DNA of 64,000 nucleotides from Sphingomonas sp. CBMAI 2297 (GTDB lineage: Bacteria > Pseudomonadota > Alphaproteobacteria > Sphingomonadales > Sphingomonadaceae), in the NCBI RefSeq assembly GCF_029870595.1, contig NZ_JAPDIR010000001.1, positions 124,001-188,000 on the forward strand, given 5' to 3'. Made by a program: the position numbers and the translations under genes. Positions 25,815-37,486 of this stretch are shown one piece after another (within the stretch, counting starts at the first letter, position 1; every line of letters starts with the position of its first letter). Below the pieces are notes generated by a model. It did not search any database. It was not told the origin of the DNA and saw nothing but the letters and a program-made list of their open reading frames with translations.

Positions 25815-28094
25815 ATGCCCGTTTCCGCAGCCGCCTCGGCCCGTGAGATACTGACGCGCCTCCACGACGTGATGGCGTCGCGCAACCCGGCGCAGTCGAA
25901 GCTCAATTCGGTGGTCAACATCATCGGCGAGGCGCTGTCGAGCGAGGTCTGCTCGATCTATCTGCTGCGCGAGGGGCTGCTCGAGCTGTTCGCGACGCGC
26001 GGCCTCGCGCAGGAGGCGGTGCACGTCACCAAGCTCGCGCTGGGCGAGGGCCTGGTCGGCACGATCGCCCAGAATGTCGAGACGCTGAACCTCGACGAAG
26101 CCGAGCTGCACCCCGCCTTCGCCTATCGCCCCGAAACGGGCGAAGAGGCGTTCCACAGCTTTGCCGGCGTGCCGATCATCCGGCGCGAGCGGGCCGTGGG
26201 GGTGCTCGCCGTGCAGCATGCCGAATCGCGCCGCTACGAGAGCGAGGAGATCGAGGCGCTGCAGACCGTGGCGATGGTGCTGTCCGAGCTGATCGCCAAT
26301 GCCGATCTGATCGACCCGGCGAGCGGCGGCGGTTCCACCCGGCTCCAGTCGACCGCGCCCGAGCTCGGCCATGGCTTCAAGCTGGTCGACGGCATGGCCG
26401 CCGGCGTGGCGGTGTTCCACCAGCCGCGCATCGTGATCGAGCACACCGTCGCCGAGGATACTGAGGCGGAGCGCCACCGCGTCTATGCCGCGTTCGACAA
26501 GATGCGCGAGCAGATCGACCGCATGGCCAGCCAGGCGGAGTTCGGCGGCGGCGGCGAGCAGGACGAGATCCTCGCGACCTACAAGATGTTCGCCTATGAC
26601 GAGGGCTGGTCGCGCCGGATCAACGAGGCGATCGATTCGGGCCTCACCGCCGAGGCGGCGATCGAGCGCGTCCAGCAGCGCACCCGCCAGCGCATGCGCG
26701 AGATCGACGATCCGCTACTGCGCGACCGGATGCACGATCTGGAGGATCTCTCCAACCGGCTGCTCCGCATCGTCTCGGGCCAGCTCGGCACCGCGGCGCA
26801 GATGGGGCTGCGGCAGGATTCGATCCTGATCGCGCGCAATCTCGGCCCGGCGGAGCTGCTCGAATATGATCGCCGGCGCCTGAAGGGCGTGGTGCTGGAG
26901 GAAGGCTCGCTCACCGCGCACGTCACCATCGTCGCGCGCGCCATGGGCGTGCCGGTGCTGGGGCGGGTCCGCAACATCCGCCAGATGATCGCCGAGGGCG
27001 ACATGCTGCTGCTCGACACGAGCGAGGAGAGCCTGTTCGTCCGCCCCACCCAGGCGATGCAGGAAGCGTTCGAGGCCAAGCTCGAGCTGAGCCAGAAGCG
27101 CCGCGCCGCGTTCGCGCAGATGCGCGGCGTCGCGCCGGTGACGACCGACGGCCACCGCGTGACGGTGATGGTCAATGCCGGCCTGCGCGACGACATGGCC
27201 GCGCTGGATCTTACCGGCGCCGACGGCATCGGCCTGTTCCGCACCGAGTTCCAGTTCCTCGTCTCGGCCACGCTGCCCCAGCGCGAGATGCAGCGCCGCC
27301 TCTACAAGGATGTGCTCGACGCGGCGGGGGACCGCCCCGTTACCTTCCGCACCGTCGATATCGGCGGCGACAAGGCGTTGCCCTATCTCAACCATGACGA
27401 GGATGGCGAGGAAGAGAATCCCGCGATGGGCTGGCGGGCGCTGCGTCTCGCGCTCGATCGCGACGGGTTGATGAAGGCGCAGGCGCGCGCGCTGATCGAG
27501 GCCGGTGCCGGCCGCACGCTCAACATCATGTTCCCGATGGTCTCGGAGCCATGGGAGTTCGACGCGGCGCGCGAGCTGTTCGAGGCGCAGCGCACCTGGC
27601 TGGCCGCGCGCGGGCGCAAGATGCCGACCGAGATCCGCTATGGCGCGATGCTCGAGGTGCCGGCGCTGGCGGAGGTGCTCGACCTGCTGCTGCCGCGGCT
27701 CGATTTCCTGTCGATCGGCACCAACGACCTCACCCAGTTCCTCTTCGCCGCCGATCGCGCGCATCCCAAGCTGGCGTTGCGCTATGACTGGCTGAGCCCG
27801 TCGATCCTGCGATTCCTCAAGCGCGTGGCGGACCAGTGCCGGGCGGGCGGCGTGCCGGTGGGCGTCTGCGGCGAGATGGGCGGGCGGCCCCTGGAGGCGC
27901 TGGCGCTGGTCGGGCTCGGCATCGATCGCCTGTCGATCACCCCCGCCGCAGTGGGGCCGATCAAGGCGATGGTCCGTTCGATCGATCGGGCCGCGCTGAT
28001 GACGGCGATGGCCCGGATGCTGGCCGATCCGGGCAGCTCGCTGCGCGACCAGCTGGAGGCATGGGCGAGCGAACATTCCGTCGAACTGGCCTGA
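25815..28094 (+). CDS. ptsP: PTS-Ntr enzyme I (phosphoenolpyruvate-protein phosphotransferase)
   Basis: A 759-residue protein. An N-terminal GAF domain (residues about 20-165) senses small molecules such as glutamine in studied EI-Ntr proteins. The phosphotransferase part has the active histidine at about residue 369 in SLTAHVTIVARAMGVP and the PEP-binding barrel with GADGIGLFRTEF, NIMFPMVSEPWEF, SIGTNDLTQFLFA and GVCGEM. It starts the nitrogen-related phosphorelay to NPr and EIIA-Ntr, controlling potassium, carbon and stress responses. Full length, no missing residues. Confidence 0.96.
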   Translation: MPVSAAASAREILTRLHDVMASRNPAQSKLNSVVNIIGEALSSEVCSIYLLREGLLELFATRGLAQEAVHVTKLALGEGLVGTIAQNVETLNLDEAELHPAFAYRPETGEEAFHSFAGVPIIRRERAVGVLAVQHAESRRYESEEIEALQTVAMVLSELIANADLIDPASGGGSTRLQSTAPELGHGFKLVDGMAAGVAVFHQPRIVIEHTVAEDTEAERHRVYAAFDKMREQIDRMASQAEFGGGGEQDEILATYKMFAYDEGWSRRINEAIDSGLTAEAAIERVQQRTRQRMREIDDPLLRDRMHDLEDLSNRLLRIVSGQLGTAAQMGLRQDSILIARNLGPAELLEYDRRRLKGVVLEEGSLTAHVTIVARAMGVPVLGRVRNIRQMIAEGDMLLLDTSEESLFVRPTQAMQEAFEAKLELSQKRRAAFAQMRGVAPVTTDGHRVTVMVNAGLRDDMAALDLTGADGIGLFRTEFQFLVSATLPQREMQRRLYKDVLDAAGDRPVTFRTVDIGGDKALPYLNHDEDGEEENPAMGWRALRLALDRDGLMKAQARALIEAGAGRTLNIMFPMVSEPWEFDAARELFEAQRTWLAARGRKMPTEIRYGAMLEVPALAEVLDLLLPRLDFLSIGTNDLTQFLFAADRAHPKLALRYDWLSPSILRFLKRVADQCRAGGVPVGVCGEMGGRPLEALALVGLGIDRLSITPAAVGPIKAMVRSIDRAALMTAMARMLADPGSSLRDQLEAWASEHSVELA

Positions 28095-28203
28095 ACTGCG
28101 GGCAAAATCACCTTGGCCGGCGTTGACAGGCGCGGCTTGGTGAACGACAGCTTCAGCCGTCGGCGGGAGCAACGGGCGCAACCCTTCCGCCCGGAGAGTA
28201 TGG

Positions 28204-29136
28204 ATGGAAGGCGAAGCCGCCGAAGACCCGACCCTGTTTCCCGCCAGCGTGGGCGAGAAGCTGCGTGCCGCGCGCGAGGCGCAGGGCCTCGATCTTCCCG
28301 AGATCGCCGCGCGTACCCGCATTCCGCAGCGCCATCTCGAGGCGATCGAGAAGGGCAATTATGCCGGGCTTCCGTCGATCACCTATGCGCTGGGATTCGC
28401 CAAGGCCTATGCCCGCGCGGTCGGTGCCGACGAAGTGATGATCGCGCGCGAGCTGCGCACCGAGCTGCACCGCAATCCCGAGCGCGCGGCGCCCGTTCCC
28501 GCCTATGAGACGAGCGATCCGGCGCGCGTGCCGCCGCGCGGGATCGTCATCTTCGGGGTCGTCCTGGCGCTGCTGCTCGTGGTCGGCGGAGTGCTCTATT
28601 ACGGCACCGGCCTGTTCCGCGGCAGTGCTCCGGCGCCCGAGACGCTGGCGACCGAGGAGCCGCAGGCGAACCTGGCCGACAATGCCAGCATCGCCAATGC
28701 AACCGCGCCGGTGGCGGCCAGCGGCGGCCAGGTCTCGCTGATCGCGCTCGACACTGTCTGGATTCGCGTCACCGACGCCAAGGGCGCCAAGCTCGTCGAG
28801 AAGGAGCTCGCGCCCGGCGAGCGTTACGATGTGCCGGCCGATGCCGATCATCCGCGCATCCGCACCGGCGGGCCCGAGAAGATCCAGGTGACGCTCAACG
28901 GCTCGAACGTCGATCCGCTCGGCCGCGCCGGCACGACGGTGGATGTCGAGGTGAGCGCCGATGCGCTGCGCGCCCGCGGCCAGCCGGGCGTTTCGCCGAC
29001 GCCGGCTGCCGCCGCGACGACCACCGCGACGCCGGCTGCGCGCCGCGAGCGTCCGGCCGCGCGCCTCTCGACGGCGACTCCGGCGCCGACGCCTGCCGAG
29101 CCGGCTGCGACGAGCACTGGCAACAGCGCGCCGTAA
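28204..29136 (+). CDS. RodZ-like helix-turn-helix membrane protein (DUF4115)
   Basis: A 310-residue bitopic protein. A cytoplasmic RodZ-type HTH (GEKLRAAREAQGLDLPEIAARTRIPQRHLEAIEKG, about residues 17-51) is followed by a membrane segment (IVIFGVVLALLLVVGGVLYYG, about 117-137), an alanine/proline-rich linker, a DUF4115 domain (about 180-255) and a low-complexity tail rich in AT and P. RodZ links MreB to the cell-wall machinery; homologues with this design are also called cytoskeletal or helix-turn-helix envelope proteins. A TTGACA at 28123 may belong to its promoter, but the matching -10 is poor. Confidence 0.85.
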   Translation: MEGEAAEDPTLFPASVGEKLRAAREAQGLDLPEIAARTRIPQRHLEAIEKGNYAGLPSITYALGFAKAYARAVGADEVMIARELRTELHRNPERAAPVPAYETSDPARVPPRGIVIFGVVLALLLVVGGVLYYGTGLFRGSAPAPETLATEEPQANLADNASIANATAPVAASGGQVSLIALDTVWIRVTDAKGAKLVEKELAPGERYDVPADADHPRIRTGGPEKIQVTLNGSNVDPLGRAGTTVDVEVSADALRARGQPGVSPTPAAAATTTATPAARRERPAARLSTATPAPTPAEPAATSTGNSAP

Positions 29137-29213
29137 GGACTGGCGAGGCGGGCGGCCTCCCGGCTATAGCGGACCAATTCTCCATGTCTGACCTGCACCG
29201 GGGGGTGTGATCG

Positions 29214-30179
29214 ATGCGTTTTCTTCTTGCCGCCACCGCAATGGCCGTCGTCTTCGGCGCCGGCACCGCCCAGGCCCAGGATTCGGCGCTGTCCGGCCGC
29301 GTCGACCGGCTCGAGCGCGAGATGCGCGCCGTGCAGCGCAAGGTGTTCCCGGGCGGCGCCGGCCAGACGGTGGAACCGCAGATCACGCCCGAGACCAGCA
29401 CGAGCGTGCCTGGCACGCCGTCGGGCACACCGCTGATCGACCTGACCCAGCGCGTCACCGCGATCGAGGAGCAGCTGCGCACGCTCACCGGCCAGGTCGA
29501 GCAGGGCCAGTACCGCCTGCGCCAGCTCGAGGACGCCTTCGCCGCCTACAAGCGCGGCAATGATGCGCGCATCAAGGGGATCGAGGACCGCGCGACCGCC
29601 AATGCGGCGCTGGGCGGCGAGGACACGACGGTGCCGGCCGATACCGCCGGCGCCACGATCCGCCCGCCGGCGGGCGGCACGCGCCCGACCACGCCGCCTC
29701 CGGCCGCGGGCACCACGCCGGCCGCGCCCAAGCCCGGCGGCACGCGCGCCCAGCAGGTCGCGGCGATCGAGAAGCCCAATACGGGCGATCCCGCCGAGGA
29801 CGGCTATGCCTATGGCTTCCGCCTGTGGCAGGCCAAGCTCTATCCCGAGGCCCGCCGCGAGCTCGAAGCGGTGGCGACCAAATATCCGACGCATCGCCGC
29901 GCCAGCTATGCGCAGAACCTGCTCGGCCGCGCCTATCTCGACAGCGGCGCGCCCAGCCTGGCGGCGGTGGCCTTTTACGAGAATTACAAGAAGAATCCCA
30001 AGGGCGAGCGCGCGCCCGACAGCCTCTATTATCTGGCCCAGGCGCTCATCAAGCTGAAGAAGCCCGCCGCCGAGGTCTGCAAGGTCTATACCGAGCTCGA
30101 CCAGCTTTACGGCGACAAGCTCTCGATCGAGATGAAGACCGGCGTGGCGGAGGGCCGTGCAAGCCAGAAGTGCAAGTGA
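29214..30179 (+). CDS. cpoB: Cell division coordinator CpoB/YbgF
   Basis: A 321-residue periplasmic protein. Signal peptide ending AQAQ, then a short coiled coil (LSGRVDRLEREMRAVQRKVFPG), a second coiled region (about residues 78-120), a Pro/Thr-rich linker, and C-terminal TPR repeats (DGYAYGFRLWQAKLYPEARRELEAV, YAQNLLGRAYLD, LYYLAQALIKL). CpoB works with Tol-Pal and PBP1B during outer-membrane constriction. The tol-pal genes are not in this window. Its end overlaps tilS by 23 nt. Confidence 0.9.
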   Translation: MRFLLAATAMAVVFGAGTAQAQDSALSGRVDRLEREMRAVQRKVFPGGAGQTVEPQITPETSTSVPGTPSGTPLIDLTQRVTAIEEQLRTLTGQVEQGQYRLRQLEDAFAAYKRGNDARIKGIEDRATANAALGGEDTTVPADTAGATIRPPAGGTRPTTPPPAAGTTPAAPKPGGTRAQQVAAIEKPNTGDPAEDGYAYGFRLWQAKLYPEARRELEAVATKYPTHRRASYAQNLLGRAYLDSGAPSLAAVAFYENYKKNPKGERAPDSLYYLAQALIKLKKPAAEVCKVYTELDQLYGDKLSIEMKTGVAEGRASQKCK

Positions 30180-31158
30180 CCGGCCGACGCCCGACCGGGA
30201 GAAGGTCGAGCGTTTCCGCCGCGATTGCGAGGCGCTGACCGGCGGCGCTCCGGATGCGGGGCGCGCGCTGGCCCTGGCCGTCTCGGGCGGCCCGGACAGC
30301 CTGGGACTGCTCCTTCTCGCCCATGCGGCCTTTCCCGGCGCGGTGATCGCGGCGACCGTCGATCACGGCCTGCGCCCCGAAGCGGCGGAGGAAGCCGGGT
30401 TCGTCCGGCAGCTGTGCAATCGGCTCGGCCTGCCGCACGAGACGCTCGGCGGAACCGTGCCGGCCGCCGGCAACCTGCAGCAGGGCGCGCGGGCGCTGCG
30501 CTACAAGCTGCTCGCCGATTGGGCGGCGGGCCGGGCCGCGTGGCTCGCGACCGCGCACCAGCAGGACGATGTCGCCGAGACCTTCCTGATGCGGGCCCGG
30601 CGCGGCGCCGGGGTGGGCGGGCTTGCCGCGATGGCGGCGGCCCGGCCGCTTGGCCGGGTCATGCTGATCCGGCCGCTGCTCCACTGGACCCGGGCGGAAC
30701 TTGAGTCAGTGGTCGTGGACGCGGGAATCGCGCCGGTGCGCGACCCCTCCAACGCCGATCCGCGCTTCGACCGCGCCCGCATCCGCGCCTTGCTGGCGCA
30801 AATGGGGGAGCTGCCCGCCGATCGCCTTGCCGCCGCGGCGCGCAATCTGCGCGATGCCGAGGACGCGCTGGCCTGGCTCGCCGATCGCGAATGGCAGGCG
30901 CGGGCGGTGGTCGACGGCGGCGCGGTCGCGCTCGATCCCGCCGGTCTGCCCCGGGAGATCCGCCGCCGTTTCGCCGAGCGCGCGGTGGCGACCGTCCGCG
31001 CCGCGCACGGCCTGGGCCCCGAGTGGCGGGAGACCGGGCTCGAGCCCCTGCTCGCCGCGCTGGATGCGGGAGGCACCGGTACGATTGCGGAAGTGATCGC
31101 CCGGGCCGGGGCTGCTATCTGGCATTTCGCGCTGGCGCCACCGCGTCGATCACACTGA
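30157..31158 (+). CDS. tilS: tRNA(Ile)-lysidine synthase TilS
   Basis: A 333-residue enzyme that converts cytidine 34 of the minor isoleucine tRNA to lysidine. The ATP-pyrophosphatase loop [15 protein letters not shown] (about residues 44-58) is intact, and [21 protein letters not shown] is a TilS signature. It is shorter than E. coli TilS (about 430), lacking the full C-terminal domain, as usual in alphaproteobacteria. The GTG start at 30157 lies within cpoB, so the two genes overlap by 23 nt and are translationally linked. Confidence 0.93.
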   Translation: MQARSASDRPTPDREKVERFRRDCEALTGGAPDAGRALALAVSGGPDSLGLLLLAHAAFPGAVIAATVDHGLRPEAAEEAGFVRQLCNRLGLPHETLGGTVPAAGNLQQGARALRYKLLADWAAGRAAWLATAHQQDDVAETFLMRARRGAGVGGLAAMAAARPLGRVMLIRPLLHWTRAELESVVVDAGIAPVRDPSNADPRFDRARIRALLAQMGELPADRLAAAARNLRDAEDALAWLADREWQARAVVDGGAVALDPAGLPREIRRRFAERAVATVRAAHGLGPEWRETGLEPLLAALDAGGTGTIAEVIARAGAAIWHFALAPPRRSH

Positions 31159-31172
31159 TCGACGCTGTTCCA

Positions 31173-31200
31173 TTGCCATTAACTTGGCCGTGCCTATCTT
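31173..31200 (+). promoter_or_regulatory. Putative promoter of ftsH
   Basis: TTGCCA (31173-31178) and TATCTT (31195-31200) are separated by 16 bases, a reasonable sigma-70-type promoter 27 bases before the ftsH ATG. It lies just after the tilS stop, so ftsH probably has its own promoter. No clear heat-shock promoter was seen. Confidence 0.4.
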
Positions 31201-31226
31201 GGGCAGCGGAAAGGTACCGAATCCGC

Positions 31227-33188
<1,962 letters not shown>

Positions 33189-33210
33189 GGCGGGGCTCCA
33201 GTTCCAAAGG

Positions 33211-33247
33211 AAAGGGCCTTCCCGGTCGTCCGGGGAGGCCCTTTTTC
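33211..33247 (+). terminator. Intrinsic terminator after ftsH
   Basis: AAAGGGCCTTCCC pairs with GGGGAGGCCCTTT around a short loop, followed by a T-run (CTTTTTCTTC). A strong rho-independent terminator 23 bases after the ftsH stop. Confidence 0.85.
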
Positions 33248-33493
33248 TTCGCCGCCATCTTCCTGGATCGTAATCCCGCCCGGGATTCCGGCCCGGCGAT
33301 TTCGCAACCCGCCTGGTGGACCCGGGCACGAGGCCGGAGTGACCGGAGAAAGGTCGCTACGCGCTCGTCCGGCCTGAACCTCGGTACGGCCTGGGAGCAA
33401 AAGCTGGAAGGCTTTGATTTCTTTCGTCCTCCCCGCCTGCACGGGATGACGGTGTCCGTTGACTGAGGCGGGACCCCAGGCCGCCCGCTCCGC
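33248..33493. other. Intergenic stretch with degenerate palindromes, no gene
   Basis: Together with the terminator this makes a gap of 305 bases. It contains a palindrome AATCCCGCCCGGGATT (33272-33287) and fragments resembling the dispersed repeats of this genome (CACGGGATGACGG near 33440), but no frame with a ribosome-binding site. It separates the convergent ftsH and DUF3667 genes. Confidence 0.5.
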
Positions 33494-34570
33494 CTATCCG
33501 AACAGCCCCAGCGCCACCAGGATCAGCACGAAGATCGTCAGGATCCAGCTGATGAAGAAGGTCAGCACCCAGGCGCGCATGATCGCGGAGAACCAGTTCA
33601 GCTGATAGGCCTGTTGCAGCTGCCGGGTCACATGGACGAACGGTATCGCCAGCGCCGCCACGGCCAGCCAGCCGCCGCCCAGCCCGATCGCGGCGACGAT
33701 CGCCACCACGATATAGAAGAGCGACATGAAGGTGATCGAATAGGTGACGAACACCGCATGGTCGTAGAGCTTGTACTGGCGCTTCCAGAAGAACAGCGCC
33801 CATAGGAACGGCACCGAGAGCGGGATCAGCAGCCAGGAGAATTTGTAGCTGGCCGACTGGAGTTTGTACATCATCAGCGCCGGGTTCTTCTGCCACTTCT
33901 CGATGCCGTGATCGAGTGCGTGCCAGCCGGTATGGGCCTCCGCCATGGCCATGTCGACATTGCCGCCGCCTAGCGACCTGGCTGCCTTGTCGAGCCCGGC
34001 CAGGCTTTGCTGCGCATCGGCGATGCGCTCGCGATACTCGGCCTTCTCCTCCTCGTCGCTGGCCGCGGCGAGCTTTCGTTGCGCCTTGTCGAGCTTCGCC
34101 TGCGCATCCTTGCGCGCATAGTCGATCGCGACGAAGGGCTTCATGTTGCCGGCATTGAGCTCGGTCGGCGCCGAGATTCCCACCCAGGAGAAGACCGCGA
34201 ACATCGCGAAGACCGAGAAGAGGAAGATCGCCATGGGCGAGACGAAGCGGGCGCGCTCGCCGGCGATGTAGCGCCGCGTCAGCTCGCCCGGCCGCCAGGC
34301 GAGCATCGGCAGGGTGCGCCACAGCTTGCCTTCGAAATGGAAGACGCCGTGCAGGATGTCGTGCCCGATCGCCGAAAGCGAGCGATGGATATGCCCCGCC
34401 TGGCCGCAGCCGTGGCAATGCGATCCGATCAGCGCCGTTCCGCAATTGAGGCACAGCCCATGTGCCGCATCATGACCTGCGCCATGCCCTTCGCCCGCCT
34501 GCGGCTCCACCGCACGGCCGAGCAATGCCCCCGTCGCCAGTTCCCCGGCTGCTTCGATTCCCCCCGACAT
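33494..34570 (-). CDS. DUF3667 membrane protein with N-terminal zinc ribbon
   Basis: A 358-residue protein. [18 protein letters not shown] near residue 40 is a four-cysteine zinc ribbon, followed by [36 protein letters not shown], the hallmark of DUF3667, and four or more membrane segments (about 115-135, 240-260, 280-300, 325-355). A charged coiled-coil insert lies between the first two (about 150-200). Function unknown. The ATG at 34570 was preferred over a GTG at 34600 for lack of a ribosome-binding site at the latter. Confidence 0.82.
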   Translation of the reverse strand: MSGGIEAAGELATGALLGRAVEPQAGEGHGAGHDAAHGLCLNCGTALIGSHCHGCGQAGHIHRSLSAIGHDILHGVFHFEGKLWRTLPMLAWRPGELTRRYIAGERARFVSPMAIFLFSVFAMFAVFSWVGISAPTELNAGNMKPFVAIDYARKDAQAKLDKAQRKLAAASDEEEKAEYRERIADAQQSLAGLDKAARSLGGGNVDMAMAEAHTGWHALDHGIEKWQKNPALMMYKLQSASYKFSWLLIPLSVPFLWALFFWKRQYKLYDHAVFVTYSITFMSLFYIVVAIVAAIGLGGGWLAVAALAIPFVHVTRQLQQAYQLNWFSAIMRAWVLTFFISWILTIFVLILVALGLFG

Positions 34571-34620
34571 GGCGCCCGACCTATCAGCTTGATCTTGCAC
34601 GTGCTAGGCGCAAGCGCAGC

Positions 34621-35874
34621 ATGACCGACACCGCAGCCCAGATCGCCCAGATGGCCCAACGCGCCCGCCGCGCCGCAGTGCAGCTCGCCGCCATGCCGAC
34701 CCCGGCCAAGGCCGCCGCGCTGCGCGCCGCCGCCGCCGCGATCCGCGCCGACATGCAGGCGATCCAGGCCGCGAATGCCGAGGACATGGCCGCCGCCGAA
34801 GCCAATGGCCTGTCGGGCGCGCTGCTCGATCGCCTGAAGCTCGATGCCGGGCGGATCGAAGCCATGGCCGCCGGCGTCGAGGCCGTGGCCGGGCTCGCCG
34901 ATCCGGTCGGCGACGTGATCGACCGGGTCGAGCGGCCCAACGGCCTGGTGCTCACGCGCGTCCGCGTGCCGATCGGCGTGATCGGCATCATCTATGAGAG
35001 CCGGCCCAACGTCACCGCCGATGCCGGCGCGCTCTGCGCCATGGCGGGCAATGCCGCGATCCTGCGTGGCGGCTCGGAGGCGATCCGCTCGAACCGCGCC
35101 GTCCATGCCGCGCTCGCCCGCGGCCTGGCGGAGGGGGGCATGCCCGAGGATGCGGTGCAGCTCGTTCCCGTCACCGATCGCGCCGCGGTCGGCGCGATGC
35201 TCACCGCCGAGGGAGCGATCGACATGATCGTGCCGCGCGGCGGCAAGAGCCTGGTCGCCCGGGTCCAGGCGGAGGCGCGCGTCCCCGTGCTGGCTCATCT
35301 CGACGGGCTCAATCACACCTATATCGACGGTGCCGCCGATCCCGCGATGGCGCGCGATCTCGCGCGCAACGCCAAGATGCGCCGCACCGGCATCTGCGGC
35401 GCGACCGAGACGCTGCTGATCGACCGCGGTTTCGCCGATCCGCGGCCGGTGCTGGCCGCACTGGCCGATGCCGGCTGCGAGCTGCGCGGCGATGCCGAGA
35501 TCCGGGCGCTCGAGCCGCGCGCGGTCGCCGCCGATGCCGAGGATTGGGACACCGAATATCTCGATTCGATCCTGTCGGTGAAGCTGGTCGACGGCGTGGA
35601 CGCGGCGATGGCGCACATCGCCGCGCACGGCTCGCACCACACCGATGCGATCGTCACCGCCGACGCGGCCATTGCCGAGCGCTTCCTGGCGCAGGTCGAC
35701 AGCGCGATCGTGATGTGGAACGCCTCCACCCAGTTCGCCGATGGCGGCGAGTTCGGGCTGGGTGCCGAGATCGGCATCTCCACCGGCCGTCTCCACGCCC
35801 GCGGACCGGTAGCGCTCGAAGGGCTGACGACCTATAAATGGGTGGTGCGCGGCACGGGCCAGGCGCGGCCTTGA
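34621..35874 (+). CDS. proA: Gamma-glutamyl phosphate reductase ProA
   Basis: A 417-residue NADPH-dependent enzyme making glutamate semialdehyde, the second step of proline synthesis. [32 protein letters not shown] and the catalytic cysteine in [18 protein letters not shown] are present, as is the C-terminal [25 protein letters not shown]. Full length. proB is not adjacent. The stop codon overlaps the -35 element of the parDE promoter. Confidence 0.97.
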   Translation: MTDTAAQIAQMAQRARRAAVQLAAMPTPAKAAALRAAAAAIRADMQAIQAANAEDMAAAEANGLSGALLDRLKLDAGRIEAMAAGVEAVAGLADPVGDVIDRVERPNGLVLTRVRVPIGVIGIIYESRPNVTADAGALCAMAGNAAILRGGSEAIRSNRAVHAALARGLAEGGMPEDAVQLVPVTDRAAVGAMLTAEGAIDMIVPRGGKSLVARVQAEARVPVLAHLDGLNHTYIDGAADPAMARDLARNAKMRRTGICGATETLLIDRGFADPRPVLAALADAGCELRGDAEIRALEPRAVAADAEDWDTEYLDSILSVKLVDGVDAAMAHIAAHGSHHTDAIVTADAAIAERFLAQVDSAIVMWNASTQFADGGEFGLGAEIGISTGRLHARGPVALEGLTTYKWVVRGTGQARP

Positions 35875-35899
35875 ACTCTTGAATACGAATGTATACAAT
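35871..35899 (+). promoter_or_regulatory. Promoter and autoregulatory operator of parDE
   Basis: TTGAAC (35871-35876) and TACAAT (35894-35899) are separated by exactly 17 bases, a good sigma-70-type promoter. The palindrome TGTATACA (35890-35897) overlaps the -10, where a ribbon-helix-helix antitoxin would block transcription. The ATG of parD follows 7 bases after, so the transcript would have almost no leader. Confidence 0.6.
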
Positions 35900-35905
35900 A
35901 GTGAC

Positions 35906-36169
35906 ATGAGCAAATCCGCCGTCGTTACCGCGCGTCTCGATCACGAGACGCTGGACCTTGTCGACAAGGTTGCGGCCGCGCAGGGTCGAACCCGTGCCGA
36001 TTTCGCTGCCGAGGCGATCCGGCGCGTTGCGGAGAGCGAAGCCGACTTCATGGCCTTTGTGCAGGTGGGGATCGATGCCGCCGAGCGCGATGAAGTCGTG
36101 CCGCATGCCGAAGTCATGGCGGAACTCGAGCAGATGATCGAAAAGCACCGGGCTCGATGCCGGCCCTGA
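35906..36169 (+). CDS. parD: ParD-like ribbon-helix-helix antitoxin
   Basis: An 87-residue protein. The N-terminal VVTARLDHETLDLVDKVAAAQGRTRADFAAEAIRRV is a ribbon-helix-helix DNA-binding domain, and the C-terminal part would wrap the toxin. It overlaps the toxin gene by 13 nt, a standard antitoxin-first arrangement. It binds ParE and, as the complex, represses its own promoter. Confidence 0.85.
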   Translation: MSKSAVVTARLDHETLDLVDKVAAAQGRTRADFAAEAIRRVAESEADFMAFVQVGIDAAERDEVVPHAEVMAELEQMIEKHRARCRP

Positions 36170-36444
36170 TCTGGACGGTACCTGCACGGGATGACATTCG
36201 CAGGATTGAAGCCTGGCTCGATGAGAATGCCACGCCTGGTTCCGCCGTCGCGACGCTGACGGCGATCTATCGTCGCGCCGCATTTCTCGCGAATTTTCCC
36301 CGGTCGGGACGCCCGTTGAAGAATGGTCTGCGGGTTCTGCGCGTCCTCGATACGCCGCACGTGATCCTGTACCGCGCGACGGAAGCGGCAGTGCAGGTTC
36401 TGCGCGTGCATCATGAGCGCGAAGACTGGCTGGTCGAGCCATGA
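36157..36444 (+). CDS. parE: ParE/RelE-type toxin
   Basis: A 95-residue protein of the RelE/ParE fold: WTVPARDDIRRIEAWLDENA, FPRSGRPLKNGLRVLRVL, VILYRATEAAVQVLRVHHEREDW. Length and sequence favour ParE, which blocks DNA gyrase, over RelE-type ribonucleases. Its stop overlaps the nadD start (ATGA, 4 nt), which is unusual: the toxin transcript continues into an essential gene. Confidence 0.85.
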   Translation: MPALIWTVPARDDIRRIEAWLDENATPGSAVATLTAIYRRAAFLANFPRSGRPLKNGLRVLRVLDTPHVILYRATEAAVQVLRVHHEREDWLVEP

Positions 36445-37070
36445 AGCGCATCGGCCTGCTCGGCGGCTCGTTCAACCCGGCGCATCTCGGCCATCGCAAG
36501 CTCTCGCTCCACGCGATCCGGGCGCTGGGGCTGGACGAGGTGTGGTGGCTCGTCTCGCCGGGCAATCCGCTGAAGGACAAGGCCGGCATGGCGCCGTTCA
36601 AGGCGCGCATGGCCTCGGCCCGGCGCATGGCGCGGCATGCGCCGATCCGCGTGTCGGACATCGAGAAGCGGATCAAGACGCGCTACACCGCCGACACCGT
36701 CCGCAAGCTGCCCCGGCTGTTCCCGCAGCATCGCTTCATCTGGCTGATGGGCGCGGACAATCTCGCCCAGTTCCACAAATGGGAGCGCTGGCGCGACATT
36801 GCCGAGCAGGTTCCGATTGCGGTGATCGCGCGTCCGGGGTATGATCGCGATGCCCATGCAAGTCCTGCAATGGGTTGGCTGCGGCGCGCTGTGTGGCCCG
36901 CAGGCCAGGCGAAGAACTGGACGCGTTGGAGATTGCCGGCCCTCGTGCTGTTGCGCTTCCGCCCCGATCCGACTTCGGCGACGAGCCTTCGGGCCGCCGA
37001 TCCCGCCTGGCACCGGCGTTTTTCCGCGTCGTCTCCACAACAAGCGCGCACAGACAAGTTGCAACCCTAG
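36441..37070 (+). CDS. nadD: Nicotinate-nucleotide adenylyltransferase NadD
   Basis: A 209-residue enzyme transferring AMP to nicotinate mononucleotide in NAD synthesis. GLLGGSFNPAHLGHRKLSLHA holds the nucleotidyltransferase HxGH motif, and VSPGNPLK and WLMGADNLAQFHKWERW are family signatures. Its ATG overlaps the parE stop, so it is probably transcribed at least in part from the parDE promoter or from proA read-through. rsfS follows after 8 bases. Confidence 0.93.
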   Translation: MKRIGLLGGSFNPAHLGHRKLSLHAIRALGLDEVWWLVSPGNPLKDKAGMAPFKARMASARRMARHAPIRVSDIEKRIKTRYTADTVRKLPRLFPQHRFIWLMGADNLAQFHKWERWRDIAEQVPIAVIARPGYDRDAHASPAMGWLRRAVWPAGQAKNWTRWRLPALVLLRFRPDPTSATSLRAADPAWHRRFSASSPQQARTDKLQP

Positions 37071-37078
37071 GAGGCCCC

Positions 37079-37459
37079 TTGGCCACATCGCCCAATGTTC
37101 TGCGTTCGCCCGATGCCGCTGGTGGCACCGAGGCGCTGCATCAGCTCGTGATGGCGTCGCTCGACGACGATCAGGCGGTCGAGACAGTCTCGATCCCGCT
37201 CGCCGGCAAGAGCAGCATCGCCGATTATATGGTCGTGGCATCCGGCCGTTCGACACGCCAGGTCGCGTCGATGGCGGTGAAGCTCGCCGACAAGATCAAG
37301 GCCGAGTTCGGCCGCACCCCGCGCGTGGAGGGCCTGCCCACCGCCGACTGGGTGCTGATCGACGCGGGCGACGTGATCGTCCACCTGTTCCGCCCCGAGG
37401 TGCGCAGCTTCTACAATCTCGAGCGGATGTGGTCGTTCGGCGAAGCCGGCCAGGCGTGA
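37079..37459 (+). CDS. rsfS: Ribosome silencing factor RsfS
   Basis: A 126-residue protein that binds ribosomal protein L14 and keeps subunits apart in starvation. DDDQAVETVSIPLAGKSSIADYMVVASGRSTRQVASMA and DWVLIDAGDVIVHLFRPEVRSFYNLERMW are diagnostic. I chose the TTG at 37079 because a perfect AGGAGG (37069-37074) precedes it by 4 bases; an ATG near 37153 would remove conserved residues. It lies in the conserved nadD-rsfS-rlmH order. Confidence 0.93.
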   Translation: MATSPNVLRSPDAAGGTEALHQLVMASLDDDQAVETVSIPLAGKSSIADYMVVASGRSTRQVASMAVKLADKIKAEFGRTPRVEGLPTADWVLIDAGDVIVHLFRPEVRSFYNLERMWSFGEAGQA

Positions 37460-37486
37460 TTCGCTAGAAAGGGGGCGGCACGGGCG

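Noticed and set aside
28123-28151. Promoter before the RodZ-like gene from TTGACA at 28123
   Set aside because: At 17 bases spacing the -10 would be GACAGC, a poor match, so I did not list it as a feature.
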